64,000 nucleotides of DNA from Vibrio hangzhouensis (GCF_900107935.1 NZ_FNVG01000002.1:62001-126000); one strand, 5' to 3'. Positions 17,177 to 28,393 are shown, counted from the first letter of the stretch. Made by a program: numbers and translations. Notes: generated from the letters alone by a model not told the origin.

Positions 17177-18409
17177 ATGAACCTCATTCTTACCAATGCG
17201 CGCCTGGTTACCATGGAGCCCGGACTCAAAGGCTACCTACCAGGCTCGCCTTGCTGTCTGGTCATTCGGGGCGGATATATTGAAGCTGTGTTCGACAATG
17301 AACAGGAGATCGCACAGCTCACCAATAACGTAGGTCCTGACTTCACTCTGTTGGATTGCGAAGGACACATTGTGACTCCTGGCTTTATTGACCCCCACAC
17401 CCATTTGATCTTCGCAGGCAGTCGCGCAGAAGAGTTTGAGGCACGTCTAAATGGCGAAACCTATGAAGCCATCGCCAATCGTGGTGGTGGTATCAACAGT
17501 ACGGTACAAGCAACACGAAGTGCATCGGTAGACGAGTTAGTAGAGCTGGCTTTACCTCGTTTAGACAGCCTTATTCGCAGCGGTTGTACCACCGTAGAAG
17601 TGAAATCTGGTTACGGACTCACTCTGCAAGACGAAGTCAAAATGTTGGTCGCAGCTAAGTCTCTGGAAAATCACCGCCGCGTGACAATCACTACAACGCT
17701 GCTTGCCGCGCACGCCGTTCCCCCAGAGTACCAAGGCAATGCCGATGCCTATATCGATTACGTTGCGGACGTCATCATTCCTCATGTCGCTCAACATCAA
17801 CTCGCTGATGCCGTCGATGTTTTCTGTGAATCCATAGGATTCAATCTCGTTCAAACAGAAAAGGTATTTTCCGCCGCAAAAGCACATGGCTTGGCCATCA
17901 AAGGGCATACTGAGCAACTGACGAATCTGGGAGGCAGTGCTCTGGCAGCACGCTACAAGGCGTTGTCTGTGGACCATATAGAGTATCTTGATAACGAAGG
18001 TGTATTGGCACTATCTAAAAGTGGCACCGTCGCCACTCTCCTGCCTGGCGCTTTCTATTACCTGAGAGAAACACAACAACCACCTATTGAATTGCTCAGA
18101 GAACTCGGGGTACCAATGGCTCTCGGCAGTGACCTCAACCCGGGCACATCACCATTTGCCCATCTTCAGCTGATGATGAATATGGCTTGTACACTATTTC
18201 GTCTTACCCCCGAAGAAGCATTACGTGGTGTCACATGCCATGCAGCTCAGGCCATCGGTCGCTCTGAAACGCTGGGACAAATTATACCTGGATACCAAGC
18301 CGACCTTGCGATCTGGGATATGTCACATCCCAGTGAACTTAGCTACCAGTTTGGCATGAAAGGCCTGAAACACCGCGTATATGCCGGGAGAGTTGAACAT
18401 GTCATCTAA
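17177..18409 (+). CDS. hutI: Imidazolonepropionase
   Basis: A 410-residue amidohydrolase of the HutI family that hydrolyses 4-imidazolone-5-propanoate to N-formimidoyl-glutamate, step three of histidine breakdown. The DPHTHLIFAGSR metal motif (around residue 75), KSGYGL, LAAHAVPPEY, IKGHTEQLTN and LGSDLNPGTSP supply Zn/Fe ligands and substrate contacts in the usual order. ATG 17177 matches the family start (MNLILTNARLV); GTG 17168 is open but unlikely. The end overlaps hutG by 11 bp. It is the first gene of hutIGUH. Confidence 0.95.
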   Translation: MNLILTNARLVTMEPGLKGYLPGSPCCLVIRGGYIEAVFDNEQEIAQLTNNVGPDFTLLDCEGHIVTPGFIDPHTHLIFAGSRAEEFEARLNGETYEAIANRGGGINSTVQATRSASVDELVELALPRLDSLIRSGCTTVEVKSGYGLTLQDEVKMLVAAKSLENHRRVTITTTLLAAHAVPPEYQGNADAYIDYVADVIIPHVAQHQLADAVDVFCESIGFNLVQTEKVFSAAKAHGLAIKGHTEQLTNLGGSALAARYKALSVDHIEYLDNEGVLALSKSGTVATLLPGAFYYLRETQQPPIELLRELGVPMALGSDLNPGTSPFAHLQLMMNMACTLFRLTPEEALRGVTCHAAQAIGRSETLGQIIPGYQADLAIWDMSHPSELSYQFGMKGLKHRVYAGRVEHVI

Positions 18410-19403
18410 ATCCGTCACAGAAAAACTTAACACACAGCATCATTACGTTTGGTCCGGCCGAAATGACCTTGAGGATAGTGATCGGCGCTGGCGAGTACAC
18501 CACGTCATTGAACAAGTAGATACTCTGAGTTCCTTTACAGATTGCGTTCAACTACTGGGTTTTGAAACCGATGAAGGGGTTCGCCGTAACAAAGGTCGCA
18601 CCGGAGCCCACGCTGGACCAGACATTATCCGCACAGCCCTAAGTAATCTGGCTTGGCATCAATCTTCTAAGCTGATTGATCTGGGAAACACCGCCACTAT
18701 TACCGATGACTTAGAGAATAGCCAACTGACCACAGCGAAGGTGATCGAATCTGCGCTGGCGAACGGCCCTTTAGTGGTACTGGGGGGAGGACATGAAATT
18801 GCGTGGCCATCCTTTTTAGGTCTGTCCAATCACCTAAAAAACGCTCAATCCGCCCCGCGCATCGGTATTGTTAATTTTGATGCGCACTTTGATTTGCGGG
18901 AATACAAATCAGATATAACGGAACTCAAACCAAGTTCCGGAACCCCCTTTTCACAAATTGCTGACCATTGCCACGCAGAGTCGCTGCCATTCGAGTATTT
19001 CTGTATTGGGATCAGCGCCACGGGTAACACACAAGCACTGTTCGACAAAGCCAAACGACTTAACGTGCAATACATTCAGGATACTGAGTTGCTCTCCAGT
19101 CCACTCGACGTGCAGTTAGACAAACTGATCGCCTTTATGGAGCGTGTCGACTACCTCTACCTGACTATCGATCTGGATGTCTTCAATGCCGCACTCGCAC
19201 CTGGTGTTAGTGCACCCGCTGCATTTGGTGTCTCACTCGAACATTTTTACCCACTATTTACGGCTATTCTCCAGCAGCAAAAACTGAAGCTGGCCGACAT
19301 TGCCGAATACAACCCGACCTTCGACATCGACAACCGCACTGCCAAGCTCGCCGCAAGGCTCTGCTGGCAAATGATGAGCGCGATGTCTGAATCAAAACAA
19401 TAA
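18399..19403 (+). CDS. hutG: Formimidoylglutamase
   Basis: A 334-residue ureohydrolase-fold enzyme that hydrolyses formimidoyl-glutamate to glutamate and formamide. The binuclear Mn site is seen in [20 protein letters not shown] and [22 protein letters not shown]. It is related to the agmatinase further along the window but has the arginine/formimidoyl-specific [17 protein letters not shown] loop near the N-terminus. GGGAGAG lies 7 bases upstream of ATG 18399. Overlap with hutI indicates coupling. Confidence 0.95.
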   Translation: MSSKSVTEKLNTQHHYVWSGRNDLEDSDRRWRVHHVIEQVDTLSSFTDCVQLLGFETDEGVRRNKGRTGAHAGPDIIRTALSNLAWHQSSKLIDLGNTATITDDLENSQLTTAKVIESALANGPLVVLGGGHEIAWPSFLGLSNHLKNAQSAPRIGIVNFDAHFDLREYKSDITELKPSSGTPFSQIADHCHAESLPFEYFCIGISATGNTQALFDKAKRLNVQYIQDTELLSSPLDVQLDKLIAFMERVDYLYLTIDLDVFNAALAPGVSAPAAFGVSLEHFYPLFTAILQQQKLKLADIAEYNPTFDIDNRTAKLAARLCWQMMSAMSESKQ

Positions 19404-19471
19404 CAGCGAACAAAGTAACACTGTTGCGCCCCTTCCAAACCACGGAAGACGCAATTCAAAAGGAAAATACG

Positions 19472-21160
19472 ATGACTGATAGTAATAATCCACGTCTGGA
19501 TGCCACTCGCTCAATCAAAGCGCCTCATGGCACCACTCTCAATGCGAAATCATGGCTGACGGAAGCGCCACTTCGCATGCTTATGAACAATCTGGACGAC
19601 GAAGTTGCCGAACACCCACAATCTCTGGTTGTGTATGGTGGCATTGGACGCGCAGCTCGCAACTGGGAATGCTACGATAAAATTGTTGAAGTTCTGAAAC
19701 GACTGGAAGACGACCAGACTCTATTGGTTCAGTCAGGTAAGCCAGTAGGTGTTTTTCCAACACACAAAGATGCCCCAAGAGTGCTGATCGCAAACTCCAA
19801 CCTGGTACCTCACTGGGCCAACTGGGAGCACTTTAATGAACTCGATAAACAAGGTTTGATGATGTACGGTCAAATGACCGCAGGATCGTGGATCTATATC
19901 GGTTCACAGGGCATCGTTCAAGGCACCTACGAAACGTTTGTTGCCATCGCAAAACAGCACTTTAACGGTGACGCGTCTGACAAATGGATCCTGACCGGTG
20001 GCTTGGGTGGAATGGGTGGTGCTCAACCTCTAGCAGCAACGATGGCGGGCTTCTCGATGATCGCCGTCGAATGCGATGAATCCCGCATCGACTATCGTCT
20101 CAATACTCGTTATGTGGACACCAAAGCTCACTCGCTCGAAGAAGCACTTTCCATCATCAAAAACAGCGATAAACCCATCTCTGTCGGTCTGCTCGGCAAC
20201 GCAGCGGACATCTACGCCGAACTGGTAGACAAAAACATCACACCGGACGTTGTCACCGACCAGACCTCTGCTCACGATCCCCTCAACGGTTATTTGCCTC
20301 AAGGCTGGACAATGGAGCAGGCCAAAGAACAACGTGTTACCGACCCTAGCGGTGTAGTAAAGGCCGCCAAGGCCTCCATGGCCGTCCAGGTGAAAGCCAT
20401 CCTGGCCATGCAGGAGCGGGGCGCAGTGGCAACTGACTACGGAAACAACATTCGCCAGATGGCACTGGAAGAAGGCGTCGAAAATGCCTTCGACTTCCCG
20501 GGTTTTGTACCTGCGTACATTCGTCCTCTGTTCTGTGAAGGTATAGGTCCCTTCCGCTGGGCTGCACTGTCCGGCGACCCTGAAGATATCTATAAAACAG
20601 ACCAGAAAGTCAAAGAGCTTATCCCGGATAATCCACATCTGCATAACTGGCTCGATATGGCCAGAGAGCGAATTCAATTTCAGGGGCTGCCAGCGCGAAT
20701 CTGCTGGGTTGGCCTGAAAGATCGCGAGCGTCTGGGTCAGGCCTTTAACGAAATGGTCAGGAATGGCGAACTAAAAGCGCCAGTGGTGATAGGCCGAGAC
20801 CATCTGGATTCAGGCTCAGTGGCAAGTCCAAACCGCGAAACGGAAGGCATGATGGATGGCTCGGATGCCGTTTCCGACTGGCCATTGCTGAATGCTCTGC
20901 TCAATACCTCCGGTGGTGCCACCTGGGTATCACTCCATCACGGTGGTGGCGTAGGCATGGGATTCTCACAACACAGTGGTATGGTTATCTGCTGCGATGG
21001 TACCGATGATGCTGCACGTCGCATCGGACGAGTCCTTCATAATGACCCGGCAACTGGCGTAATGCGCCACGCAGATGCGGGTTACGACATCGCCAAACAG
21101 TGCGCCAAAGAGCAAGGCCTTGATCTGCCAATGCTAGAACAAGATAGCAAACATGGTTAA
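19472..21160 (+). CDS. hutU: Urocanate hydratase
   Basis: A 562-residue urocanase that converts urocanate to imidazolone propionate with tightly bound NAD+. The NAD-binding [13 protein letters not shown] segment, the substrate loop around [14 protein letters not shown], the catalytic-Cys region [15 protein letters not shown] and the C-terminal [16 protein letters not shown] are all intact. ATG 19472 follows AAAGGAAAA. The 3' end is 10 bp before hutH. Length equals the family norm. Confidence 0.97.
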   Translation: MTDSNNPRLDATRSIKAPHGTTLNAKSWLTEAPLRMLMNNLDDEVAEHPQSLVVYGGIGRAARNWECYDKIVEVLKRLEDDQTLLVQSGKPVGVFPTHKDAPRVLIANSNLVPHWANWEHFNELDKQGLMMYGQMTAGSWIYIGSQGIVQGTYETFVAIAKQHFNGDASDKWILTGGLGGMGGAQPLAATMAGFSMIAVECDESRIDYRLNTRYVDTKAHSLEEALSIIKNSDKPISVGLLGNAADIYAELVDKNITPDVVTDQTSAHDPLNGYLPQGWTMEQAKEQRVTDPSGVVKAAKASMAVQVKAILAMQERGAVATDYGNNIRQMALEEGVENAFDFPGFVPAYIRPLFCEGIGPFRWAALSGDPEDIYKTDQKVKELIPDNPHLHNWLDMARERIQFQGLPARICWVGLKDRERLGQAFNEMVRNGELKAPVVIGRDHLDSGSVASPNRETEGMMDGSDAVSDWPLLNALLNTSGGATWVSLHHGGGVGMGFSQHSGMVICCDGTDDAARRIGRVLHNDPATGVMRHADAGYDIAKQCAKEQGLDLPMLEQDSKHG

Positions 21161-21170
21161 GGAGCAAGAG

Positions 21171-22703
21171 ATGTTGAAATTAGTTTTAGAACCAGGTCAG
21201 TTAACCCTTGCTCAGCTTCGCCAGTTAAGTCGCTCCCCAGTGAGTCTGTCATTAAGCCCTTCTGCGATAGACGACATCGAAGCCAGCACACGCATTGTCG
21301 AACAGGTAATTGCAGAAGACCGTACCGTTTATGGCATCAACACAGGATTTGGTCTGTTGGCCAACACACGAATTGAACCTGACGATCTGGAGATTTTGCA
21401 AAAGAGTATCGTACTTTCTCACGCCGCCGGTATTGGCGAGCTGATGAGTGACGAAACCGTTCGCTTAATGATGGTGCTGAAAATCAACAGCCTGGCACGT
21501 GGCTACTCCGGTATCCGCCTCAAAGTAATTCAGGCTCTGATTGAGCTGGTGAACTCGCAAGTGTATCCATGTGTCCCTCAAAAGGGCTCTGTAGGCGCAT
21601 CTGGCGATCTGGCACCGCTGGCTCACATGAGCACCATCTTACTTGGTGAGGGAGAGGCAAGACATAACGGTAAGATCATCAGTGGTCTGGAAGCACTGCA
21701 AATAGCTGGCTTAGAACCAATCACCCTGGCACCCAAAGAGGGCTTGGCACTACTTAACGGCACACAGGCGTCGACGGCCTTTGCTCTAGAAGGCTTATTT
21801 CTGGCTGAAGATCTATTTGCCTCGGCAACACTCTGTGGTGCTATGTCCGTGGAAGCCGCACTGGGAAGCCGCCGCCCGTTTGATCCGCGCATTCATCGCG
21901 TACGCGGTCATCGGGCTCAGATGGATGCGGCACTGGCCTACCGCCATCTGCTGGAAAACGGCAGTGAAATTGGTGACTCTCATCAAGGCTGTGAAAAGGT
22001 TCAGGATCCTTATTCATTGCGCTGCCAGCCTCAGGTGATGGGAGCCTGCCTCCAGCAGATCCGCAATGCTGCAGAATCCTTACAAGTCGAGGCGAATTCC
22101 GTGTCTGACAATCCTCTGGTGTTTGCCGAAGATGGCGACATCATCTCAGGGGGGAATTTCCATGCGGAGCCCGTTGCCATGGCTGCAGATGGGCTGGCGC
22201 TCGCCATCGCTGAAATAGGCAGCTTATCAGAAAGGCGAATGGCGCTACTTATCGATAGCGCACTTAGTAAATTACCGCCATTTTTGGTCGACAATGGAGG
22301 CGTCAACTCAGGTTTCATGATTGCTCAGGTGACGTCTGCGGCACTCGCCAGTGAGAACAAAACCCTTGCCCATCCGGCTTCTGTCGATAGCCTGCCCACC
22401 TCCGCCAATCAGGAAGATCATGTTTCTATGGCGACATTTGCGGCAAGAAGGCTTAAAGACATGTCCGAAAACACGCGCGGTATTCTGGCTGTCGAGTATT
22501 TAGCCGCAGCTCAGGGCCTGGATTTCAGAGCACCACTGAAGTCCTCACCTGGGGTTGAACAGGGCAAGCAAATTCTGCGTGAATCCGTGCCCTTCTATGA
22601 TAAAGATCGCTACTTTGCACCGGATATCGCCAAGGCCAATGACATCATTAAACTCGCTCTTCACAATAGCTTGATGCCTGAGAACATTCTTCCAAGCTTA
22701 TGA
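21171..22703 (+). CDS. hutH: Histidine ammonia-lyase
   Basis: A 510-residue lyase for the first step of histidine catabolism, releasing ammonia to form urocanate. The Ala-Ser-Gly triad that cyclises to the MIO electrophile is in [14 protein letters not shown] (about residues 138-151); [13 protein letters not shown], the GLALLNGTQ loop and QEDHVSMA also match. GGAGCAAGAG precedes ATG 21171. It is last in hutIGUH and followed by a strong terminator. Confidence 0.97.
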   Translation: MLKLVLEPGQLTLAQLRQLSRSPVSLSLSPSAIDDIEASTRIVEQVIAEDRTVYGINTGFGLLANTRIEPDDLEILQKSIVLSHAAGIGELMSDETVRLMMVLKINSLARGYSGIRLKVIQALIELVNSQVYPCVPQKGSVGASGDLAPLAHMSTILLGEGEARHNGKIISGLEALQIAGLEPITLAPKEGLALLNGTQASTAFALEGLFLAEDLFASATLCGAMSVEAALGSRRPFDPRIHRVRGHRAQMDAALAYRHLLENGSEIGDSHQGCEKVQDPYSLRCQPQVMGACLQQIRNAAESLQVEANSVSDNPLVFAEDGDIISGGNFHAEPVAMAADGLALAIAEIGSLSERRMALLIDSALSKLPPFLVDNGGVNSGFMIAQVTSAALASENKTLAHPASVDSLPTSANQEDHVSMATFAARRLKDMSENTRGILAVEYLAAAQGLDFRAPLKSSPGVEQGKQILRESVPFYDKDRYFAPDIAKANDIIKLALHNSLMPENILPSL

Positions 22704-22721
22704 TTTGTAATTGTTAATATT

Positions 22722-22749
22722 GAGCCAGCCTATGTGCTGGCTCTTTTAT
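22722..22749 (+). terminator. Terminator of the hut operon
   Basis: A perfect 8-bp stem GAGCCAGC/GCTGGCTC (22722-22743) with a 6-nt loop is followed by TTTTATT. Confidence 0.92.
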
Positions 22750-22886
22750 TGTCTCGTTCAAACTTTTCCATCACTAAAAACCGAACGATATGTTGACAGT
22801 CACAAGTTTAAAATGAATCTGTGTGTACATGCATCAAATTGCGTTATAACAAAGTGCTTAATAAAAGAACAATGAGGCACAAAAAC

Positions 22887-24110
22887 ATGGAAAATACGTT
22901 TAACCACCCAATGCCCAATGCAGACGGTTACTTCGGTGAATACGGTGGCAGTTTTATCCCTCCTCAACTTCAGGAGATCATGGATGAGATCAGTGCTGCT
23001 TACGATGCTTGTCGTCAGGACCCAGAATTCAAGGCGGAACTTGCGCGCCTTTATAAACATTTTGTCGGCCGCCCGAGTCCAATATTTCACGCTCAAAATC
23101 TTTCAGAAAAATATGGCGCGCCGATTTACCTCAAACGCGAAGATTTGAATCATACCGGTGCCCACAAAATCAATCACTGCCTGGGAGAAGCTCTTTTGGC
23201 CAAGAAACTCGGCAAGAAAAAGCTCATCGCTGAAACAGGGGCCGGTCAACATGGCGTCGCTCTGGCTACCGCGGCTGCTCTGGTCGGCCTTGAGTGTGAC
23301 ATCTATATGGGTGAAGTAGATATCGCCAAAGAACATCCGAATGTCGTTCGCATGCGCATACTCGGCGCAAACGTCATTCCTGCTACCCATGGACGAAAGA
23401 CACTAAAAGAAGCGGTCGATGCGGCATTTGAAGCCTACTTAGCTGACCCGCACACTCAGTTATATGCCATTGGTTCGGTTGTCGGTCCTCACCCATTCCC
23501 TGCAATGGTGCGAGACTTCCAATCGATTATCGGCAACGAAGCACGAATCCAGTTTCAGGAAATGACCGGACAACTGCCGGATAATCTGGTTGCCTGTGTC
23601 GGTGGTGGCTCCAATGCTATGGGATTATTCAGTGCCTTTCTGGAAGACGAGTCGGTACGTATTCACGGTGTCGAGCCATCAGGTCGAGATATAGAATCCG
23701 AAGGAGAGCACGCAGCTACGCTAACCTTGGGTGAGCCGGGTGTAATGCATGGTTTTAAATCGTACATGCTCAAAGATAGTCAGGGTGAACCGCAGGAAGT
23801 CTACTCGGTAGCAAGTGGTCTGGACTATCCTTCCGTGGGACCTCAACACGCATATTTAAAAGACAGTGGCCGAGTCAACTATGGGCATATTAATGATCAA
23901 GAGGCGATAGAAGCCTTCTTCGAACTGTCGCGTCTGGAGGGAATCATTCCCGCTATTGAATCCGCTCACGCCGTCGCCTATGCCCTTAAACTGGCAAAAC
24001 AGGGGGAAACGGGTTCGATTTTGCTCAACCTGTCTGGACGAGGGGACAAAGATATCGACTTTGTCGTTGAACACTTTGGTAAAGACTACGGCATCGAGTC
24101 CTTAATTTAA
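22887..24110 (+). CDS. trpB: Stand-alone tryptophan synthase beta-subunit-like protein
   Basis: A 407-residue fold-type II PLP enzyme of the TrpB family. The PLP lysine lies in HTGAHKINH (residue 94), the catalytic Glu in [10 protein letters not shown], the phosphate-binding loop in [10 protein letters not shown] and the PLP-nitrogen Ser in NLSGRGDKD. No trpA or other trp gene is adjacent; a hut operon precedes it and a porin-like gene follows. A TrpB without TrpA can make tryptophan from indole and serine, so indole salvage is a reasonable role in an indole-producing lineage. The start at 22887 has GAGG 9 bases upstream; ATG 22872 is possible. Confidence 0.88.
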   Translation: MENTFNHPMPNADGYFGEYGGSFIPPQLQEIMDEISAAYDACRQDPEFKAELARLYKHFVGRPSPIFHAQNLSEKYGAPIYLKREDLNHTGAHKINHCLGEALLAKKLGKKKLIAETGAGQHGVALATAAALVGLECDIYMGEVDIAKEHPNVVRMRILGANVIPATHGRKTLKEAVDAAFEAYLADPHTQLYAIGSVVGPHPFPAMVRDFQSIIGNEARIQFQEMTGQLPDNLVACVGGGSNAMGLFSAFLEDESVRIHGVEPSGRDIESEGEHAATLTLGEPGVMHGFKSYMLKDSQGEPQEVYSVASGLDYPSVGPQHAYLKDSGRVNYGHINDQEAIEAFFELSRLEGIIPAIESAHAVAYALKLAKQGETGSILLNLSGRGDKDIDFVVEHFGKDYGIESLI

Positions 24111-24127
24111 CATCAGATAATCACTTT

Positions 24128-24162
24128 AACCTGCCCAAGCTCACTATGAGCCTGGACAGGTT
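24128..24162 (+). terminator. Hairpin after the orphan trpB
   Basis: A long imperfect stem, AACCTG..CCA.GCTC pairing with GAGC.TGG.CAGGTT, lies 18 bp past the stop. The T-run is weak, so termination is likely but not certain. Confidence 0.55.
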
Positions 24163-24311
24163 ATTGCGTCAGGCCTTCAAATAAGCCTGTACTATCACGA
24201 AACAAAAATAAATTCCGAACAATACGCACACCGAAATTTAACAGGCTAAACTTTGTATTAACCTTATGATATATTGAAGGTGTTTATATCTTGATGTTTT
24301 CGGTGATAGAA

Positions 24312-25142
24312 ATGGATATTCGTCATCTCTCAATAGCTGCTCTTTTAACAGCACTCTTTCCGTTTACTTCTGCTGCTGGCGATTTCAAAGTGGCAGTAGG
24401 TGCGTTTTTCTCTCAGGCGGACACCTCGATTGGTGTAACGGACCCTTTTACTGGACAGCCATATGAATTGGATTTGGAGTCAGATCTTAGTTTAAAAGAA
24501 CGATCAACGCTCCCTTACTTATTGATTGGCTATGACTTTAACGATCGTCACGGCGTTTTTCTCGACTGGCGCAGTCTTCATCGTGATGCCACCAACGAAT
24601 TCATTTCCAAACCTTTTCAAATTCCCGGTGAAGACTACTTAGTGCAAGCGGGAGCCAGAATCGAATCCACCCTGAATATCGATATCCTCCGGATAGGGTA
24701 TACCTATAAGTTCTACGACGGTGAAGATTGGGACTGGAAAGCTCAGGCGGGGTTACATGTTATGAACTTCACTGTTGGGATAGGAGGAGAACTGGGCGTA
24801 AGGAGTGAAGATAATGGCGACATCATCACTCCTATCAATAAAGAAGAGTTTACCAGCCTCACCGCGCCACTGCCCAATATTGGACTTGTTGGTGAATACT
24901 GGTTTAATGAAGACTGGCAATTACTTGGTCATGCACAAGTGTTTGCGCTCACCGTAGAAGACATTTCTGGAATGCTGCTCGACCTTGGGCTTGGATTTGA
25001 GTATCAGTTTACCCAAGACTTAGGCCTGGCTGCGACCTACAGTTACTATGAAATCAATGTGGATTACGGGTATGAGTTTGCCGATCTCGATGCCAGATTC
25101 CGCTTTTTTGGTCCCAAGCTTATGCTGTCATGTGCCTTTTAA
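24312..25142 (+). CDS. Outer-membrane beta-barrel protein
   Basis: A 276-residue precursor with a signal peptide (through FTSAAG) and then alternating amphipathic strands rich in aromatic residues: YLLIGYDFN, VFLDWRSLH, DILRIGYTYKFYD, LVGEYWFNEDW, FEYQFTQDLGLAATYSYYEI, ending in a terminal Phe (LMLSCAF). These mark an outer-membrane barrel of 8-12 strands. The substrate is unknown. GGTGA lies about 7 bases before ATG 24312; TTG/ATG at 24291-24294 would extend the signal peptide. It is monocistronic. Confidence 0.78.
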   Translation: MDIRHLSIAALLTALFPFTSAAGDFKVAVGAFFSQADTSIGVTDPFTGQPYELDLESDLSLKERSTLPYLLIGYDFNDRHGVFLDWRSLHRDATNEFISKPFQIPGEDYLVQAGARIESTLNIDILRIGYTYKFYDGEDWDWKAQAGLHVMNFTVGIGGELGVRSEDNGDIITPINKEEFTSLTAPLPNIGLVGEYWFNEDWQLLGHAQVFALTVEDISGMLLDLGLGFEYQFTQDLGLAATYSYYEINVDYGYEFADLDARFRFFGPKLMLSCAF

Positions 25143-25167
25143 GTTTCCGCTAATCCGCGATGAACCT

Positions 25168-25199
25168 AAAAAAGCCCGCCTGAATACACAGGCGGGCTT
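25168..25199. terminator. Terminator between the barrel gene and the FAD-protein gene (mainly minus strand)
   Basis: A perfect 11-bp stem AAGCCCGCCTG/CAGGCGGGCTT (25172-25199) has a T-run on the minus strand (25168-25173), serving the FAD-protein gene, and can also stop plus-strand transcripts. Confidence 0.92.
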
Positions 25200-25205
25200 A
25201 TATGA

Positions 25206-26822
25206 CTACACCATCTCAACTTGTTCGGTCATTGCTAGTGCCACAGCTTCAGCGGCCTTGATGCCATCAATACCCGCAGACAAGATACCACCCGCATAAC
25301 CGGCACCTTCACCCGCAGGGAAGAAACCTTTTAGGTTTACGCTTTGATAGTCTTTACCACGCTTGATACAAACAGGTGATGAGGTACGAGTTTCAACACC
25401 CGTCAATAGGCCGTCTGCACCTGCGAATCCTTTGATTTTCTTATCGAAAGCAGGGATGGCTTCACGAATTGCTTCAACAGCAAAATCCGGTAGTGCTTTC
25501 GACAAGTCAGTAAGCTTGATACCTGGCGTGAATGACGGTTCAACGTCACCTAACGCACTTGGATCGTTACCTTTCAGGAAATCACCAATTTTCTGTGCTG
25601 GCGCATCGTAGTTTTCGCCACCCAGAACGTACGCGTTGCTTTCTAGTTCACGCTGGAAGCGAATACCCGCTAGCGGATCACCAGGGTAATCTTGATCTGG
25701 AGAGATACCCACCACAATCGCACTGTTCGCATTACGTTCGGCACGGGAGTACTGGCTCATGCCATTGGTGACCACGCGACCTTCTTCGGAGGTTGCCGCA
25801 ACTACAGTACCACCTGGACACATACAGAAACTGTACACGGTACGACCGTTCTTACAGTGATGCACCAGTTTGTAGTCCGCCGCACCGAGGATTGGGTTAC
25901 CAGCGTTAGGGCCAAAGCGTGCCTCATCAATCACAGACTGTTTGTGCTCGACACGGAAGCCGACAGAGAATGGCTTGGCTTCCATGTATACGCCGCGCTC
26001 GTGCAACATCTCAAAGGTATCACGAGCACTATGGCCTACAGCCAGAACAACGTAACGAGATTTGATCTCTTCACCGTTTGACAGAGTCAGACCCGTGATT
26101 TGTCCGTCTTCCATGTGAATATCATCAACACGAGTACTAAAGCGGATCTCACCACCAAGCTCCAGGATCTTCGCACGCATTTTTTCAATCATGGTAACCA
26201 GTTTAAAGGTACCAATATGAGGCTTACTAACGTAAAGAATTTCCTCTGGCGCGCCTGCGGCCACAAACTCTTCAATGACCTTGCGGCCATAATGTTTTGG
26301 ATCTTTTACCTGACTGTACAACTTGCCATCAGAAAACGTTCCAGCGCCGCCTTCACCAAACTGTACGTTAGACTCAGGATTCAGCGTACGCTTACGCCAG
26401 AAACCAAAGGTATCTTTGGTACGCTCACGAACTTCTTTGCCACGTTCAACAATAATCGGTTTAAAACCCATTTGAGCCAACACCAGGCCTGCAAATAAGC
26501 CACAGGGACCAAAGCCAATAACAACCGGACGCTCAGTCTGGTTCTCTGGTGCCTTAGCCACAAATTTATACTCCATATCTGGAGTAACCTTAACATGCGG
26601 GTCGTTGGCAAATTTCTCTAGCAGAGCAGCCTCATTCTTCACTTCCACATCCAGTGTGTAGATGAGTAGAATTCGAGTTTTTTTACGTGCATCATAGCCA
26701 CGTTTAAACACGTTGAATGAAACCACTTCATCGGCAGAGATGCCTAATTTATTCAGGATTGAATGGGAAATCTCACCTTCCTCGTGATCAAGAGGAAGTT
26801 TAATTTCTGTTAAACGTATCAT
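25206..26822 (-). CDS. FAD-dependent dehydrogenase-like protein (COG2509 type)
   Basis: A 538-residue flavoprotein. An N-terminal alpha/beta domain of about 90 residues (MIRLTEIKLPLDHEEG, then FNVFKRGYDARKK) precedes a Rossmann dinucleotide motif GFGPCGLFAGL at about residues 105-115. Later segments GGAGTFSDGKL, HIGTFKLVTMIEKMR, VLAVGHSARDTF and SFCMCPGGTVVAATSE are typical of this widespread but poorly understood family. The C-terminal GEGAGYAGGILSAG closes the FAD site. The substrate is unknown. It is transcribed alone. Confidence 0.87.
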   Translation of the reverse strand: MIRLTEIKLPLDHEEGEISHSILNKLGISADEVVSFNVFKRGYDARKKTRILLIYTLDVEVKNEAALLEKFANDPHVKVTPDMEYKFVAKAPENQTERPVVIGFGPCGLFAGLVLAQMGFKPIIVERGKEVRERTKDTFGFWRKRTLNPESNVQFGEGGAGTFSDGKLYSQVKDPKHYGRKVIEEFVAAGAPEEILYVSKPHIGTFKLVTMIEKMRAKILELGGEIRFSTRVDDIHMEDGQITGLTLSNGEEIKSRYVVLAVGHSARDTFEMLHERGVYMEAKPFSVGFRVEHKQSVIDEARFGPNAGNPILGAADYKLVHHCKNGRTVYSFCMCPGGTVVAATSEEGRVVTNGMSQYSRAERNANSAIVVGISPDQDYPGDPLAGIRFQRELESNAYVLGGENYDAPAQKIGDFLKGNDPSALGDVEPSFTPGIKLTDLSKALPDFAVEAIREAIPAFDKKIKGFAGADGLLTGVETRTSSPVCIKRGKDYQSVNLKGFFPAGEGAGYAGGILSAGIDGIKAAEAVALAMTEQVEMV

Positions 26823-27037
26823 GGAGAGTTCTCGCGTAGTAGGTGTCTTAGCGAACCAGTCCAGGTAAAGACAAGCCGCTCACAATGGCGCGCATTTTAC
26901 GTTAACTTGCTTTGTCTGTCATACTTAATTGAATTTCACAGGCGACTGTCTGCTCAAGTCATCGCAAGATGTTGAATTTTGCGTCGGGATCAGTATTATC
27001 GCCCCTCCACAAATTTGGCTAATAAGAGTTCACCACC

Positions 27038-27361
27038 ATGGCATTTGTCGTCACCGATAACTGTATTCAATGTAAATATACCGACTGTGTAGCGGTATGC
27101 CCTGCAGACGCCTTCCACGAAGGTCCAAATTTTATGGTGATCAACCCAATCGAATGTATTGACTGCGGATTGTGTGTACCCGAGTGTGATGCTCAAGCTA
27201 TTTTCCAAGAAGATGAACTTACTGACGACCAACAGGTGTTTATCGAGCTTAACTCCGAACTTTCCGAAGTTTGGCCAGTGCAAACCGAAGTGAAACCAGC
27301 GATGGATGACGCGGACAAGTGGAACGGTGTGCCGAATAAGCTGGGTATGCTTGAAAAGTAA
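27038..27361 (+). CDS. fdxA: Seven-iron ferredoxin FdxA
   Basis: A 107-residue ferredoxin with a 3Fe-4S and a 4Fe-4S cluster. The N-terminal [14 protein letters not shown] and second [12 protein letters not shown] motifs hold the ligands; the acidic C-terminal extension with an ELSEVWPVQ helix is normal for FdxA. It is a small cytoplasmic electron carrier. The gene is monocistronic and ends in a bidirectional terminator. Confidence 0.95.
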   Translation: MAFVVTDNCIQCKYTDCVAVCPADAFHEGPNFMVINPIECIDCGLCVPECDAQAIFQEDELTDDQQVFIELNSELSEVWPVQTEVKPAMDDADKWNGVPNKLGMLEK

Positions 27362-27376
27362 CCATGACCTATTACT

Positions 27377-27411
27377 AAAAGGGCGCACTTCCATCCGGAG
27401 TGCGCCCTTTT
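27377..27411. terminator. Bidirectional terminator between fdxA and the methyltransferase gene
   Basis: A perfect 12-bp stem AAAGGGCGCACT/AGTGCGCCCTTT (27378-27410) has A and T tracts at either foot and serves two convergent genes. Confidence 0.93.
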
Positions 27412-27435
27412 ACAATTTGTAACCGGTTTAATGTT

Positions 27436-28176
27436 CTAACATTCGCTGTGCTGACGACGAAAATTGTCCAGTATAATGCCCGTTGCCATTGCAACATTCA
27501 GTGATTCTGCCCCACCAAATGCCGGAATCGTGATTTTATCAGTCACATATTGCTTCGCTTCGGGGCGCACGCCATGTGACTCACTGCCCATCAGCAAGAT
27601 ACCTTGTGCTGAAAATTGTGTTTTATGCACATTCTCACCTTCCAGAAATGCGCCATATACTGGTAACGCAGATTGTTGCAGGTAAGCTGGCAAATCGAGT
27701 AGCGTCACTTGCACGCGGCCGAAACTGCCCATTGTTGCTCTGATGGTCTTAGGATTGTATGGGTCAGCACAATCTGTACTGGCAACGATATGCTTAATGC
27801 CATACCAGTCAGCGATGCGGATTATCGTGCCCAGATTTCCCGGGTCGGACACCCCATCCAGAGCAATCATCATTCCTTTTGCTTCCGGCGCCTGAGTTTC
27901 CGGGATCTCAACAACCGCAACGGCTGCATTATTGCTCACGAGAGAACTCGCCTTAGTGAGTTCATCAAGCGAGGCCTCAATGCACTCAAAACCTTTTAAT
28001 TCTTCAAGATGCTTAGTCAGAAATTCACTCGTTGCAAAAATCTGTCTGACAGACAACGAAGTATGAACCAGCTCAAGGACATTTTTCTCACCTTCGACCA
28101 AAAACAGGCCATGCGCTTTGCGCTGCTTTTTTTGTCCTAGCGCGCGAAGAAGTTTTAATTGGTTTTTTGAAATCAT
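27436..28176 (-). CDS. TrmH/SpoU-family RNA 2'-O-methyltransferase
   Basis: A 246-residue SPOUT methyltransferase. The N-terminal substrate-binding part (KQRKAHGLFLVEGEKNVLE, about residues 15-35) leads into the knotted catalytic domain with LDGVSDPGNLGTIIRIADW (motif 1), LMGSESHGV (motif 2) and IPAFGGAESLNVAMATGI (motif 3). It transfers methyl from SAM to a ribose in rRNA or tRNA; the exact target is not evident. ATG 28176 has GGGG 7 bases upstream; ATG 28182 is also open. Confidence 0.92.
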   Translation of the reverse strand: MISKNQLKLLRALGQKKQRKAHGLFLVEGEKNVLELVHTSLSVRQIFATSEFLTKHLEELKGFECIEASLDELTKASSLVSNNAAVAVVEIPETQAPEAKGMMIALDGVSDPGNLGTIIRIADWYGIKHIVASTDCADPYNPKTIRATMGSFGRVQVTLLDLPAYLQQSALPVYGAFLEGENVHKTQFSAQGILLMGSESHGVRPEAKQYVTDKITIPAFGGAESLNVAMATGIILDNFRRQHSEC

Positions 28177-28393
28177 AGTCATACCCCAGATGAAAGCGCG
28201 GGCATTATATACTTAATTGAGAATATGATGCGAGCGCCAAAGCTTTGGAATGTATTCACCACACTTTTCCGCCGCAATTTGACGACCGTTTTACCAGAAA
28301 TTCGAAACATCTCACTAGCCACAAAGCCAAACTTTCTCAAGCCATATGCTCATATGCATCAATAGCACCTGAAATCTAACATTTAAACGCCAT

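Noticed and set aside
20030..20677. A 215-codon open frame opposite hutU
   Set aside because: It is a shadow of the hutU coding frame: the hutU protein is full length and conserved, and the antisense product shows no domain.
25692..26498. Two plus-strand frames (129 and 132 codons) opposite the FAD-protein gene
   Set aside because: They are antisense shadows of a conserved flavoprotein; no start signals and no domains.
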